Assembly (NCBI GenBank): GCA_963971285.1
Contig: OZ020257.1
Coordinates: 11,856,602 to 11,920,601 of the forward strand
Direction: 5' to 3'
From: Astropecten irregularis
Lineage: Eukaryota > Echinodermata > Asteroidea > Paxillosida > Astropectinidae
Length of the DNA: 64,000 nucleotides
The notes under the pieces were generated by a model. That model saw nothing but the letters and a program-made list of their open reading frames with translations. It did no database searches and had not been told where the DNA came from. Positions 21,518 through 34,226 of this stretch are shown piece by piece. Each line of letters opens with the position of its first letter. The stretch's first letter is position 1. The position numbers and the translations under genes were made by a program.

Positions 21518-22043
21518 CTAAAGGTACTATCATATTTTGGTAGGAATTTAACCAAAACAGACATGTTCACAAATTTACTTATAACTTACAGGGTATAAAG
21601 ATAGACCTGGTGCAAACATCCGTTAAATAATTTCTATTTGAAATGCTGTATTTTTCCAGAAATAATTAAATACTGGAAACAGTTTTGATCTCCGAGATAA
21701 AAAACTCGCAATTACAACTACCTCACAATTTCGCCTAATAATTGCAACAATTCTTCGCTGTTTTCTACTGTTTCCAATGATGAACTGGGCTGAAAATGTC
21801 ACAGGTTTGTTTTTATTCCATGACAAATTAAATAATGAACAGATTTCAGCTGTTCTATTAACTACACTGTAGGTCTCTTTTAGAGACCTTATTGCTAGAA
21901 GTGCGAACGATATAGAAGTGTGAAAGTACGAAAGATTATTACATGGTGTTTCCGCAAACCGATCCACATACCAATTGTCACCATGCAAAGCCTCAAATCT
22001 TTCCTGTTATATCAACTTTACCAAAGTATGATAGTACCTTCAA
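21518..22043 (-). mobile_element. A-subfamily TTAA MITE with extra module
   Basis: Ends CTAAAGGTACTATCATATTT and CCAAAGTATGATAGTACCTT flank a longer interior. In addition to family modules it carries a roughly 115-bp segment (about 21868-21982, complement ATGTGGATCGGTTTG) also found in the copy at 34227-34714. Confidence 0.75.
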
Positions 22044-22690
22044 AAAAATGCATAAATTCCCTTAAAATGCAGTTAACACAGTTTATATACTGCCCTAGCA
22101 CTGATCCTAGCACTGATTATGCATCTTTCCTTCTGATTTTTGTGTCAAAGGTAAAGCAAAGTCAAGGACAAAATGGCACGAAGAGGGATAGTCATTTCTC
22201 GTTTTCACATTTCTCGTACCGCAGGCTACCTTTAACAAGTCACGTTCACCAATGGAAAAGAAACCTCTTTTGTTCACACTCATTCATAATATTTGAGGAT
22301 TCGAGGGAAAGCTTATTGACTTTGTGGAGGATTTGTGAGCCAGCCGTTCCCATGGCAATAGCCAGCTGGATTTTCTTACAGATTCAGACGCAGACGATCT
22401 GCATGATATTCTAGCCAAGGTCTCTTTTTCCTGTAAGAATGGAAATCCCCATGAAGGGCAAAAAACGGCACTGCGAATTTGAATTCTTGGATTTGAGCTG
22501 AAATTAAGTAAATACTGGCTAACTCTTCACAGGGAGCTTATTGGACCATAATCAGGCTATAAGGATTCAAAGGGGGTGGGGATACTATTGTCCATCCTCT
22601 CTGAACATAAATTGTGAAGGGGAAGGGTGGGGGGGGGGGTGTTGTCTATCCCCTAGGGATGTATTCTGTGATGTATATAGGAAAACAGTC

Positions 22691-22838
22691 CTGCGGTCGA
22701 TTTCACGAAGCCCTACGATCGATCTTAACTCGAGTTACGAAGCATTCCCTGTCGTATCCTACATGTAAGTAGGGATGCAATGCATCACAAGTCCTGCGAT
22801 TGATGGTAAGTTACGATGAGTTTGGTGAAATTCACCCA
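22691..22838. repeat. E-family MITE
   Basis: It starts CTGCGGTCGATTTCACGAAG and ends about GAGTTTGGTGAAATTCACCC. Confidence 0.75.
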
Positions 22839-22975
22839 TGGGCCGATTTCACTAGGCACTACGACTGATCTTAGAGTAAGATCAATCCCAATTGCTTAGC
22901 AAACTGTGATGTCACAATACAAATCATTATGGTGATAAAAGATTAATCTTAGTGTTTGGTGAAATCCAGCCGACT
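22839..22975. repeat. Small MITE with GGGCCGATTTCACTA end
   Basis: It starts TGGGCCGATTTCACTAGGCA and ends TAGTGTTTGGTGAAATCCAG. It is palindromic around GATCTTAGAGTAAGATC and lies directly against the E copy at 22691. Its outer end resembles that of the J element at 57948. Confidence 0.6.
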
Positions 22976-24659
22976 GGAGCTAAGTCCACAGAGTTGCTTA
23001 TGCACCAATCGTTGCTTATAAGCACAAAATCCAGACAAGTCAATGACAATTAGTTAGCAAGCTCAAGTCCAGCATGGATATTGTATTAAGTCAACGTTTT
23101 ATCGAGCTACATGTTTTGAAGAATCAATGAACATTACTGGGCAATTTGGTCGGTCATCAGGAATTTTTAAAAGAAAAAACTTATAGCAAACTGAGTAATT
23201 TTTGTGCTGAACACCTCTCTGAAATGGCCCATGGTCAATACCTTTTGATGCCAGTGACCGACCTTCAATGTGTCAGTAATAAATTCAGATCGGATGATGA
23301 AAGAAAATTGATAGTTGAAGAATCCTCCTTAGCATGCCACCCGGAAGGCCGGATATCCTCCTAGATCCCTGGGATTCTATCATTTTTATGGCTCTGTCCA
23401 TTGATCGTGAATCATTTGGCCAAGAGACAGAGAGAGCGAGACAGATGGTCATTCTGTTCCCGAGTCTGTGGTTAGATAGGTGGAGCAGGTGATAGACGGG
23501 ATGGATGTTTCTGGCCTGACAAGATGCTAGATGTAGAGGGAGGCACTAAGCAGGGTGATTCATGTATTACTGAAGGCTGCAACCGAGGGAATACAAATAC
23601 ATGTACAGACACTTGTTCTTCTATCACGCTTGGTTTGGACATGATTTTGCTACATGCATCCCTTGCAACTATAGGTATAATTGATGTACCATCCATTATC
23701 CACTCCCACGAATGAGCATTAACATTTCTTGCCCCGACTTTTACAGAGAAAAGGCATTGATTGAGGAGATTATTTGGCATTCAAGGGTTGGGAGTTATTA
23801 TTTTCATTGTATTTATTATAATTACAAATAGGGTATTAGGGACATACGTTAGCATCTGAAAGTGAACATTTGGGAGACATCGGTAATTAGGGAGACATAA
23901 TGTCTCCCTAAGGTACCAGCTACCTTTTAAAGACATATTTGTGCTGTCCATATTTTAATAGAAGACAGAGAATGCTCTCAATATGAACATAATTATGTCA
24001 ATTTCAAGTTTATTGGTTTCGAGGATGTTTAAAAATAGGTAAGTAGAGTTTGTGCACGACCCTATGGGAAAGTCTCCCTAAGTACCCATCCTCGGTTATG
24101 AATATTATAATAATGATCATTATTGGAACTTCTCCGGTCATGCATACCCTAGATTAACGAGGTGTACAGGGAGTTGCTTTAACTCCATCAATGTCACGGT
24201 CCAGCCATCAGCTCGACTGCATTTCACTTTCCCAACAGGAAATATTGCTCCTATTCAGAGCTCGGAATTAGATTAGATACCTGAATGTGCAGACACACGT
24301 ACTTACAGAAATTGACATTTTCTATGCACGAGGGAGAAAAACCACTATCCTCAGGTTGAATGCAAAGGAAATTCAAGGGGAACTGAAGAAATTTCAAAGA
24401 TGGAATTTGGTTGGAAATTCTTTCTTGTTTTGCAAAAGACATCATCAAAGACAGAACATGGCATTCTTATTTCTCCCCAAGAAATATTCCTAACCACCTT
24501 AATTCAATCTGAACAGATTTTTTTTCTCAGTTACACAACAAAAAGTGGCGACATAAAAGGTCCTCAAATTGGAATAAAAATGGCCGACCATGCATTAGAT
24601 CATATAGATAATAGGCTGACAACACTGCATGCTTCACACATACCAACCAACCATGTTAT
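22976..24659. other. Intronic stretch, no gene identified
   Basis: A diverged GCACAAAATCCAGACAAG-type D fragment lies near 23030. The inverted pair GGGAGACATAATGTCTCCC (23890-23908) is a short perfect palindrome-like hairpin. The minus frame 23472-23780 shows no known domain. Confidence 0.45.
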
Positions 24660-24945
24660 TGTTATCTATTTCTTTCTTTCTGGTGATAAAACCAAGGATT
24701 CCTCAAATGCGCACTAGACACTGTAGCTCGAAAGCCTGATGAAACCTTTTATGGAACGATGATGAGAAGAAGATACGGGTTTAGAGGTGGGAGGAAAACC
24801 CCAGAGTAATATTCTGGGTAAAACCCACAGAATCAGGTGTAGCTAGGGACTGAAAATCCAATCCACTTGTGGACCGAGCCGGACTTGAACTCAGTCCACC
24901 AGAGGTGAAAGGCGAGGAAAGAACCGCAATGCCAACTGACTCCCA
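24660..24945 (-). repeat. tRNA-derived SINE with conserved-looking body
   Basis: On the complement, a tRNA-like head (AGTTGGCATTGCGGTTCTTT, later GAGTTCAAGTCCGGCTCGGT) precedes a body with GTGGGTTTTACCCAGAATAT and GGGGTTTTCCTCCCACCTCT. That TTTTCC-TCCCAC body resembles a core widely shared by marine invertebrate SINEs (recalled, not searched). The 3' part overlaps a forward frame at 24400-24717, which is not a gene. Confidence 0.7.
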
Positions 24946-26671
24946 ATGTAATAGTACCTCTGAAATTGAAGCACCTTAATTTAGCTCTTTCTATCAATGC
25001 TCTGCTTTTTCTATGTACATATACAGCTAAACTCTCTCAACAGATGATATTGATGATATTAATTCACACACAGAATCTGAAATTTACAAAATGAATTTTT
25101 AATGACAAATTGAATGTCGAAAGGATGTTTCCATGTCAACGTCATTAATATTGACACAAATAGCAAACAAGCTTTTTTGACCGCTCCCGGATAATAAAGC
25201 GACTCATCAGAAATGCATCATTGCATACATGTACATATAAAAGATATTTTCACCAGAACTAATTTGGCTGCACATCCTACCTGAATATTAATGCCTTCTA
25301 TGAGCATGATGCCTCACTCCCTTTGTGGTATCTGTCGCAGAAAATGAGGCGAGCGAGTCTCCACAAAAAACAAAAATTTCCCGAGGAAAAGCCGTAAACA
25401 ATCAGCAATTGACGACTGACAGGAAGTTTACACGGAGCAAAAAGCACAGCTCAGCTAGCCGCTGGCACGAGCAGAAATTACGACCCAAACAAAAATATAC
25501 AAAAGGTAAAACTGGTAATGCTGACTTTTTTCTTCACTCTTCACAAGAGACACCTCTGCCAAGAAGATAACAAAAAATCAATGGGTGAGGGGAGGTTGTG
25601 GGGGGAAGGGGGTGCCTTCCGAAGGACGGACGGATGTTGTTTTCTCCGCTGATTGTCAGATGATCGAAAATACCGTCCCTTTTTCTAGAAGCTGTCACCA
25701 GTCAGATGTAATGAATGCGCACACGATAGGCTCGCAGCCGCAACGAACTCGCTATGTTTCTACCATATTCAGTGCTGTGCCATTTCATAGTTTATTGGTT
25801 CTGTGAATTAGCATTGGGTGGGGCTGTTGATTCATTTGACGGACTGAAAGAGGTAAAGGGGGGGGGGGTTAGTATTTGAAGCACAGTTTCACAAAAGAAG
25901 CGGGGGAAACAAAATGAATCTCTCAAACCATGTTTACGGCAGAATTGCCGGGCATGCCATCTGATTAATTTCAATACTGAGCATGAATCGCGCTGGGTTT
26001 AATCAAGGGATCCGTGCGTCACGGTGACTGTTACCAAAATAGACAACAGTTGCAATTTCGAGTTCATTATCGTGAAAAGATGAAATGCTTGTGTCTCCAC
26101 AATATGACAACACTGTCTCCTTTGTATGAGAGCAGTAATATTAGCATCATTATACCTATGCACTCTTCCTGTTTAATGTGAAGGGGATAACGCAATTTTC
26201 GCATTCAGTGTGTACAATGTTCAATATTTCATTTTCAATAAGTTATTTAAGTGGACCCACAATAAAATCAATTAACCAAAGAATATTTGCTGAAATGCAC
26301 AGTTAATAATTAATCTTTTCAGAACTGCAGAGTGAAAGAGCAAGTGCTCATTTGCACTATCCTAGTGCATACCTCAATCTTATTTGGTACAACATTTACC
26401 AAAAGCTGATCAGTGATGTTACATTTATTTTTCCTTCCTGCTTCCCCTCCATCCAAAAAACCCAAAACAAATATAAATAAATTGGTCACTCAAAGCGCAA
26501 GTCGTTATTGCGAAGCTGTGAGGTATAAAAGATTGTTGGGCACAGAGAAAGTTATGTGCACACAGGTTACCGACCATAATATCATGTTGCACATACAGCA
26601 TGTGACCGGTTCTCTGCGGGCTGTCTTAAGCATTGTATGCAGGGCCATAACAAGTGTTACTCAGTGCAACC
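24946..26671. other. Intronic stretch, no gene identified
   Basis: Contains a G-rich tract at about 25857-25868. The forward frames 25325-25570 and 26413-26688 lack recognisable motifs. Confidence 0.45.
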
Positions 26672-26822
26672 AGGGGCCGATTTCATAAAGCTCTGCGACG
26701 CCTCGCAACTCGATTTGCAACACGTCCTAGCTGCGCCGCGCTGCATCTATGCGATGAGTCCATAGAGAAAGGATGCGTCTTAACTCTGCGATGCGTCGTA
26801 AGTTTTATGAAATCGGCCCCAG
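26672..26822. repeat. H-family MITE (GGGGCCGATTTCATAAAGCTC ends)
   Basis: It starts AGGGGCCGATTTCATAAAGC and ends TTTTATGAAATCGGCCCCAG. The interior TCTGCGACGCCTCGCAACTC and CTATGCGATGAGTCCATAGA recurs at 58350-58484. Confidence 0.85.
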
Positions 26823-27168
26823 GTACTGACGTCATGTACAGCACTCACAACACAGCTCCCTTTGAGTCTGTTATTTCCGTCCAAATTCAAACGACGAAAC
26901 AAATCGGGTCAAACGAGAAGACGGCGCTTCGGTCCGGCTGTCAAAATCACCCGGACGGGTGGTGTGGCCTAACAACTCCCCCCCCCCCCACTCCAGCAAG
27001 ATGTTGACAGCCTCCGTGAGTACGTCACGCTGGCAGGCAGTAATAAACCTCTAGACAGAATGAGCCATGGAAGACAGTAATTAGGCTTTCAACCTCACCT
27101 CTCTCCTTCTCTGATCGCGTTACACAATCACTCGCTGTCCAGGGGCCAATTATAAGCACAACATTTGC

Positions 27169-27532
27169 TTAAAGGTAGTATCATACATTGGTTTTTGTCA
27201 AAGAAATACAGATTCATGGGCAAAATTGTCACGGACGATACAATAAAAGTCATCTGTGAAAATTTCAGTCCCATACGGTGCCCACTTTTTGAGAAAACAG
27301 TGCAAAACGGCCACAGTATTTCTTAAGTCTTTTCTATTTTATTTTTGATCTTTTAAAAGATCAAAAGATTTTCGGTCGTTGTTTTACTAATTTCTGGATA
27401 AATACACCATTTAAAGTGGAAGAAATTTAACGGTATGTTTCTACCACCACCATCTTCATACCCTGTAATTTATACGTAAATCTGTGAACATTTCTGTTTT
27501 GGTGTCTTACCAAAGTATGATACTACCTTTAA
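27169..27532 (+). mobile_element. A-subfamily TTAA MITE, full copy nested in a D element
   Basis: A full copy opens TTAAAGGTAGTATCATACAT and closes CAAAGTATGATACTACCTTT plus AA. Left of it is GGGGCCAATTATAAGCACAA and right of it AGATGAAAAGTCTTCCTCGA; these are neighbouring parts of the D family (compare 5491-5555). Removing the element with one TTAA restores a continuous D sequence, which shows directly that the target and its duplication are TTAA. Confidence 0.9.
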
Positions 27533-27904
27533 AGATGAAAAGTCTTCCTCGATCAAACAGGATTCCAAACCAAATTTGAGACCGTTTTTTAGCACCCAAA
27601 ACAGTCTATCGTAGATCGTTCAGACACAAGTAGGTAGACCCTTTTCAGTTCAAACCAAAGATAGACCACTTTTAGTACTGTGTCTGAACGCCACCAGAGG
27701 AGAGAGGTGAAAGAGAGAAACAGAGGATGAGCACTATCCATCCCCTGGGGGAATATTCAAAGTTTAGAAAAATAGCAGCGCTCAAGACTAACATGCTTAT
27801 TTGTACGCATTACAAGGAGGTAATTCCGAAAGCATTCATTTAAACCCCGGCGCACTTCAGGTGCGTGGCATTTTTGCGTAAGATCACAGACAAACATCTA
27901 TTAC

Positions 27905-28032
27905 AAGTTTATTTTCAATAAAAGTAATAAACTGCTGCAAACTGCTCATCAGTCAAAATGACCTTTGCCTAAAGCTTTGAGAAAGATCCTTCTAGGATTG
28001 AAACGCGTTGGGCCCTCTTAAATCCAAGGTTT
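27905..28032 (-). repeat. K-family repeat
   Basis: It carries AAACTGCTGCAAACTGCTCATC then GAGAAAGATCCTTCTAGGAT and GGGCCCTCTTAAATCCAAGG, the K modules in reverse orientation. Confidence 0.65.
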
Positions 28033-28451
28033 TTTTTCATGATGCTTATTGGCAGATCTCTGCTGTTGTTTATCAAATAAATAAAAACATATAAATAAAT
28101 AAACTCCCGCCTCGCTAACTCGTAATAACACATGTGAAAACAGCATTTTGATCACACCATTACCTCCTCACACGCCGAAGGCTGTTTGCTCAGTGTCAAT
28201 TATGATATCGTTTCTTTTTCTTTTTTTCTTGCTTGATTAACACCGCCTAAGGAGCTCTGTTTTTCGCCGAAGTGATGTAAATTAATTTTTAAATGCTCAA
28301 ACAGCTGGAAGAACACACACTGGTATGTTTTGTTTCCACTGCATTAAGCTTAATTACCACTACTAGCAAGACTATACTGAGACTATAGTGCATGAACGAC
28401 GTGAATACAACTCTTCTCAGAAGACGGAATGGGTCTGAAAAAATGAGGGGA

Positions 28452-28797
28452 TATAAAGGTATAGTACAGGATTGGTAACATACCCAAACAGAAATGTGCA
28501 CAGATTAACGTATAACTTTCAAGATATGAAGATGGTGATGGTAGAAACATACAGTTAAAATATTTCTGGCTGAAATGCTGTACATGTGCAAGCATGTATT
28601 TATCAAGAAATTAGTACGACTGAAAACAATTTTGATCTCAAGGTAAAGATCAAAACTCCTCTTGATAGATTTGAAAATAGTTTCTGATAATTATTGAGCT
28701 GAATATTTCACAGGTTTGTTTTTATTCCATGGCAAATCAAATTATGAACAGTCTGCAGCTGTTCTGTCACCTTTACCAATTCTGTATTTGCTTTTAA
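28452..28797 (+). mobile_element. B-subfamily TTAA MITE
   Basis: It starts TATAAAGGTATAGTACAGGA and ends about TTACCAATTCTGTATTTGCT, with the internal TTGATCTCAAGGTAAAGATC core. Confidence 0.75.
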
Positions 28798-28911
28798 CTC
28801 TGGGGAGCATGTCAGCGGGAAATTCAATTATACCATTTTTTTTCAGGACTACCTCTCTTCCAAGAAGAATTTCACATGATGATATAAATTGTATTTTCTC
28901 CATGCATAGCC

Positions 28912-29160
28912 TTTAAAGTACAATTTCATACTTTTGGTTTTTGTAAAAGAAATCCAGATTCATGGGCAAAAATATCAAGAAAGATACAGTAATAGTCATT
29001 TGTGAAATTTGAGTTTTGATCTCAGAGATCACTTTTCTGGATAAATACGGCATTTCAGGCGGAAATATTTTAACGGTATGTTTCTAACCAGCACCATCTT
29101 TACACCCTGAAAGTTATCGGTAAATCTGTGAACATTTCTGTTCTGTTTCTTTAACCTAAT
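28912..29160 (+). repeat. A-subfamily TTAA MITE, internally deleted and worn
   Basis: It starts TTTAAAGTACAATTTCATAC and runs through ATTCATGGGCAAAAATATCA and TCTGGATAAATACGGCATTT to a diverged right end near 29160. Confidence 0.6.
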
Positions 29161-29603
29161 CTACATGTACCAAGAGTTTTTAAATTTCTTATTAGAAGAA
29201 AATAGAAGGAAAACTCATACCCAATAATGAATGTATATACATGTAAAAATACCCATACTCATTAAAATTACTACACTGCATTTAATCAATATGTTTTTAA
29301 TACTATTATAAAAAAATTTTAATGAAAATGATAATGAACGGATGATAGTGAGCAAGTCAAGGCTGGCTGTGTCACTCAATCGTGATGCACGTTTAACGAT
29401 ATAGCTATAAAAACAGCTAAACTCACTCATGCATGCAAGATCTGCCTGAGCGTATTAATGGCTTTAGAAGGATTCTGAGTTGACATTGGAGATAACTGTA
29501 CAATTGTCCATGTACAGTTGATGTCATTTACAAACTTGCCAATCAAAAGAATTAGGCTACTATAAAAAATATAGGCCTAAAAAGTATGGTTAATATGCAG
29601 GTT

Positions 29604-29940
29604 TTAAAGGTACATACTATCATACTTTGGTAGAAAACCAAAACAGGATTGTTCACAAATTTACGTATAATTATACAGGGTATAGCGATGAACCTGGTAG
29701 GCTGGTACAACCATACATGTACTATTAAAATATTTCCGCCAGTAATGCTGTACTTATCCAGAAATTAGTAAACAAATGACTGAAAACAGTTTTGATCGAC
29801 AGAAACAATCGCAACGTTTCTTTTTTTCAGTTCTCTACTGTTTCCAATGACCAATTGAGCTGACAATTTCGCAGGTTTGTTTTTATCTCATGAAAAATCA
29901 ATTTATGAACAGACCGCAGCTATTCTATCTAATATAAAGG
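29604..29940 (-). repeat. A/B-type TTAA MITE, right boundary unclear
   Basis: It starts TTAAAGGTACATACTATCAT and contains GATGAACCTGGTAGGCTGGT and CAGAAATTAGTAAACAAATG. The far end is too worn to place exactly. Confidence 0.55.
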
Positions 29941-32816
29941 AGAATGATTAAGATTCTGGAGAGGATTTGGAGCAGGGCTTGACCTTCATGAATGCAAATG
30001 AAGTAATTTTGTTGGTCGTTGCTCTAACATCACTTCAAAAGCGTATTCAGTTTCCCCACATCTGAAGTACCATCCACTTTATAATGAATTTTTCCTTGGC
30101 CTCGTAAAAAGAGCAAAGTTCAAGCCCTTTTTGAAATTCAAAGAACATTCAACCTAACGACAGAATCTTCTTCACAAGAGCAAACTCAACAAAGAGTGAA
30201 ATTACCGGCAGAAACCATGGGAAATTAGAACTCTTGACACTTGAGCACAAGAACTTGAGGTTTGGCAAATATGCCGACCAATCACTTTTTAATAAAATGA
30301 GGACGTTGCTAAACTCTGCTTGACATTCTGACATTTTGACGCTGAAATCTAAAGACAAGGCTGGTTACGTGATGAAAATCAACAGGGTGAGTCACTCAGC
30401 TTCCACCTGCTATTTTCATGCCGCAAATAAACCTCCCCCAAACTTCAGCGACAGTCTTCACGATCACGATGGCTGCACGCTGACCGTCCCCCAAATTTGC
30501 TTCAACTTGACATCACATCCAAGGATCTTAAGGGGGGATTAGGGGTACAGTACATAGAGATTTGGGGCTTTGCGCAGTGGAGACAGAATAATACAGCAAG
30601 CTTTAAATAGTAAGCATCGTGCGAATATTAGAGTTTAACAGGAAGAGAGGCGGTTATGAAAGAATTGATGTTTTAATCGGTGTTCCACCCCGTTTGCTGT
30701 GGCTTTCTTCGAGAAAATTTGAGCTTTTGCATGATTAAGGATTCCGGTATACAAAAAAAATGACAGGTCCTGACCTATATAGTGATGTGACCCCATAACA
30801 ACATTTAGCTTTCTCCACATTACGAGCGCACAATCCATCACCATGAATATTGATGCATTCAAGGGAATTTCCAATTCATGCGACGGCAACGACTCGAAAG
30901 TCATTCAATCATTTCTGTGGCATTGCCACATCTTATGTACAAACTCATAGCTCCCATAACGCCTCCTACTGCACAAATTCCTGAAATGAATCTAGCATTC
31001 TCAGCCAAACGTTTGGACAAGTTTTAGAAAGACGCCTTTCAAGTACACCCAGACACCATAAGCATTGGCCTGATGCCAGATATATTTATCTGGGAAAACT
31101 ATGAACTCATTACAGCTTCCTTCTATTCAAAATCCATCACCTTCTAGTCTACACACATTTTAATAGGCACAAGATCCCCGTACCACACATGAAAAAAACA
31201 AACATTCCCAGGCACCGTGTAAACAATTGACATTTTTCTCCATCAGAGCTATTTCCTAGTTCAAAGAAGAGCCTGACTTTTTCATCACAATTTTATTCTT
31301 TCAAATGCTAAAAATAAATTGTGTACAGTAGTTTTTGAATAGACCAATCATTCCATGTACCAAACAAAATACAAATAGAACAGCTGTGTGTTTAATGTAC
31401 AGCTTTGTATCTTAGAGATTTTGGCACAATTTTGCAAAAACAAAGGATAATCCACTAAAAGAGGTTGGCAATTCTTAGCAAGAAATGAACCTCAATATCA
31501 CAAACATAAAGAAGACCAGGTACCAGCAAAGGAAAAAACAACCTTCAGAGCAGGAACAAGGTAAAAACAAAACAACTGTCAAGTAGATCATTCAGAAATT
31601 GGAGTGATTAACATTGGAAATACTGCAAGGGCCATACTCACTGTGTGTGCCGTCTCCAACTGTGCCATTCCACTCTCCAAACAGACACAATCAGTAGACT
31701 TTTATTTCCCCAACAAGAACTGACAGTACGTTCAATTCCCAGTACTGCTGTGTATGAGTAATTCCATCGGCAGAGTGTTTGGTATTCGGAGTATAGTCCC
31801 GCAAGCTTCTCACATATAGATACGAGTGCGCGTACAATCACTGGCGACAGGGATGTGCGTACGTGGTGCCGTGGGACTGCCAGTGAGAGGTGCCTGCACC
31901 TTTCATTTAGGCTGACTAAAAACCTAATGAAATAAGTGTGACTGGAGGGGGGTGGGGAGGTAATAGCTGTGCGGCAAACACGGCAATTAACGGGGCTCCG
32001 ATTCCGGCAGGCTGGCGGCGCAGGTGACGAAAAGAGGAGAAAACAGCAGCAGCGCTCCTGGCTACACAGATGTACTCGCGAAGAGATCCTGGCTTAATCA
32101 TGTGGCAAATTCACAGGTACTCCATCACAAACGTGAGGCCTACGTGTACAAACATGCTCGTACGGTAGCCCTCAAAGCTAAGGACGGCTGGATGGTCTTT
32201 AAAGATGAAACAGAACTTCAAAGCTCTAAAATAAACAAATTCAACGTAGCTGGAGTTTTGCTAACTTCATGTATCCACAAGTCAAAGACGGACAGTTGAG
32301 GGGAAGACGAGAGAGTAGATAAGGATCATCTTGTTCCCAGACTCAACTGTGCTGCTATGTATGACAGTAAAGCTATCTCTCCTGTAACGCCAGACTGCTA
32401 GTTTGCTATGACATTATAAATCCAAGGATGTGAGCGGAGCCGTACCGACCGGAGAGATTGTGTCCACACGGGCTGATCACACGTGTGCGTCAGAAAGCCG
32501 ATGATCCATAAATGAGGACCGAGCAGGTGCTCCAGGGGATGTGATTTGAAGCGTGACACATCACGTGCTGCACGCCATCGATCAAGCGGGCAGCTGGAAA
32601 TAGCGCCCTCTTGTGGCCAAGCACGGAACAGATGATTAAGCCTCACAAGCATGACCAGATCCCCGCCATCATTAATAATCACATCAATGACATCAAATGT
32701 TTGATTGTCAGAAAATTAAGAAAAATTTGAAATAGAACTGGCAGCTATAGCTACGTAGCTACGTGTAAGGCTTGCATATCAAACAAGGAGACTGTGGCAA
32801 GTCTACTTTCAACCAG
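29941..32816. other. Intronic stretch, no gene identified
   Basis: About 2.9 kb with little recognised repeat content. 31630-32110 and 32400-32690 are noticeably less AT-rich. The minus frames 30149-30358, 30635-30904 and 32398-32682 have no recognisable domain. Confidence 0.45.
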
Positions 32817-33057
32817 GGCCCTTTTCCAAACCTCGGCTCCGGCTCAGGCTCCGGCTCCGGCGCTGTCATCCATATCCTGAAAATATAGGTTGTGGCTTGT
32901 CATTGAAGCTGAAGCTCCGTTTTCTTGGTCAAAATAGAGTATCTACTTCCAAACCGTAGCCAGATGCCTCTATTTTGATACACGTTAGTTTAAAATTGAT
33001 TCACGAAATTGAACCGGAGCCGGAGCCTGAGCCGGAGCCGAGGTTTGGAAAAGGGCC
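32817..33057. repeat. G-family MITE with extended GGCTCC hexamers
   Basis: Ends GGGCCCTTTTCCAAACCTCG and CGAGGTTTGGAAAAGGGCCC are perfect inverted repeats. Each is followed inward by a run of GGCTCC-type hexamers (complement GGAGCC). Translating that run gives the artefactual Pro-Glu repeat in a small forward frame at 32975-33184. Confidence 0.9.
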
Positions 33058-33217
33058 CAGATCAGCTTTATCACTTTCAGCGGAAGACCTGAAGATGTTT
33101 ATGAAGCTGTCACAGTGCGAGAACCTTATCGCAATGAAACCCAATGCACGGTACATATATTATGCATGTTGTCGTGTGACATAACATTACTGGTAAATAC
33201 ATCTAGCTCCACACATA

Positions 33218-33436
33218 GGGCCTTTTCCAAACGGACGCTCAGGCTCAGGCACCATTTCGTGAATCCATTCCGAAGTATAACGGGTATCAAAAAAGAGGCT
33301 TTTGACTGCGGTTTGGAAGTAGATTCTCTGGTTTGAAATGGAAAAGAGAGTTTCCGCTTCAATGAAAAACCACAACCTATATTTTCAGCCTATGGATGAC
33401 GAAACCAGAGCCTCAGCCTCCGTTTTGAAAAGGCCC
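33218..33436. repeat. G-family MITE, reverse orientation
   Basis: Ends AGGGCCTTTTCCAAACGGAC and CTCCGTTTTGAAAAGGCCCA flank the same core as the copy 160 bp to the left, in the opposite direction. The two copies form a pair of inverted neighbours. Confidence 0.85.
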
Positions 33437-34226
33437 ATACATCCAGTGCGTGCATGCACATACAAAATTCCAAATTAATTAATTCAAATGCACAACAAAT
33501 TTTATAAAGAAGTTCAACCTTAATATTGACCATGCAGCTGAGCTCCCAAAGATTTGCATCACAAAGGTACATATAAAACCAATATTTACATTTAAGAAAG
33601 CCTACGTGACCACTTCAAGCAATTACCTCCGACAAGGCCAAATTTAATTTCCTTTCACATAATCACATGTCAATACAAGAGAGGAGTTGTTGACCCTACA
33701 ATCAATTCAGCAAGAGAAGAACTTGCCACCTTCGTCCGTTCGTCCGACGTCGTCGTCCCCTGGAAAACCCCTGGGAGCTCTGGTCTGGAAGACGCTGCTA
33801 CCAGCTGCTAGCTGGCTTGTTCACAGTGTAATCATTATCAAATACACATCATCGATGCCCTGGGTGAACTGGGAAGAATCTGTACCAAGGTATGCAGACA
33901 GGCAGATGCATGGCGCGATGCTTGGAGGGAGAGCTCTCATCATCAGGGGGGTGGGGATGGTTTCGTCCGCCTCGGCGGCGTGGACAGGACGGTTTGACAA
34001 GGACGGTTTCGCAAGAGTATGAAAGAGCTCGTAATTAATTTGCCAATTGAAATCCCCGACGGGGTGTCGGAATGACACCAGGATCACACAACTCAGTGAA
34101 TGGCATGCTAACTTATCTCTCTATGCGATCAATAAAGTAAAGGCACGGTATAACAAATGAGAATACCGTAATTAAAAAGGGTAAAAATCCAGACAATCCA
34201 GATTCTGCAAACCACAACAACATGGT

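Noticed and set aside
21920-22414. 164-codon forward frame, the longest in the window
   Set aside because: It begins inside an A element and has no domain; its length is plausible by chance in AT-rich DNA.
23472-23780. 102-codon minus frame, mildly protein-like
   Set aside because: No motif that I know and no splice context; left uncalled.
31638-31841. Possible alternative first exon (GTGAGTATGG after a minus frame)
   Set aside because: The base before GT is A and no promoter or family match supports it.
32975-33184. Protein with a Pro-Glu repeat
   Set aside because: The repeat is the GGAGCC hexamer run of a G-family MITE end.
33687-34022. 111-codon forward frame in a less AT-rich stretch
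   Set aside because: No recognisable family, no linkable exon, and the reverse strand is equally open.
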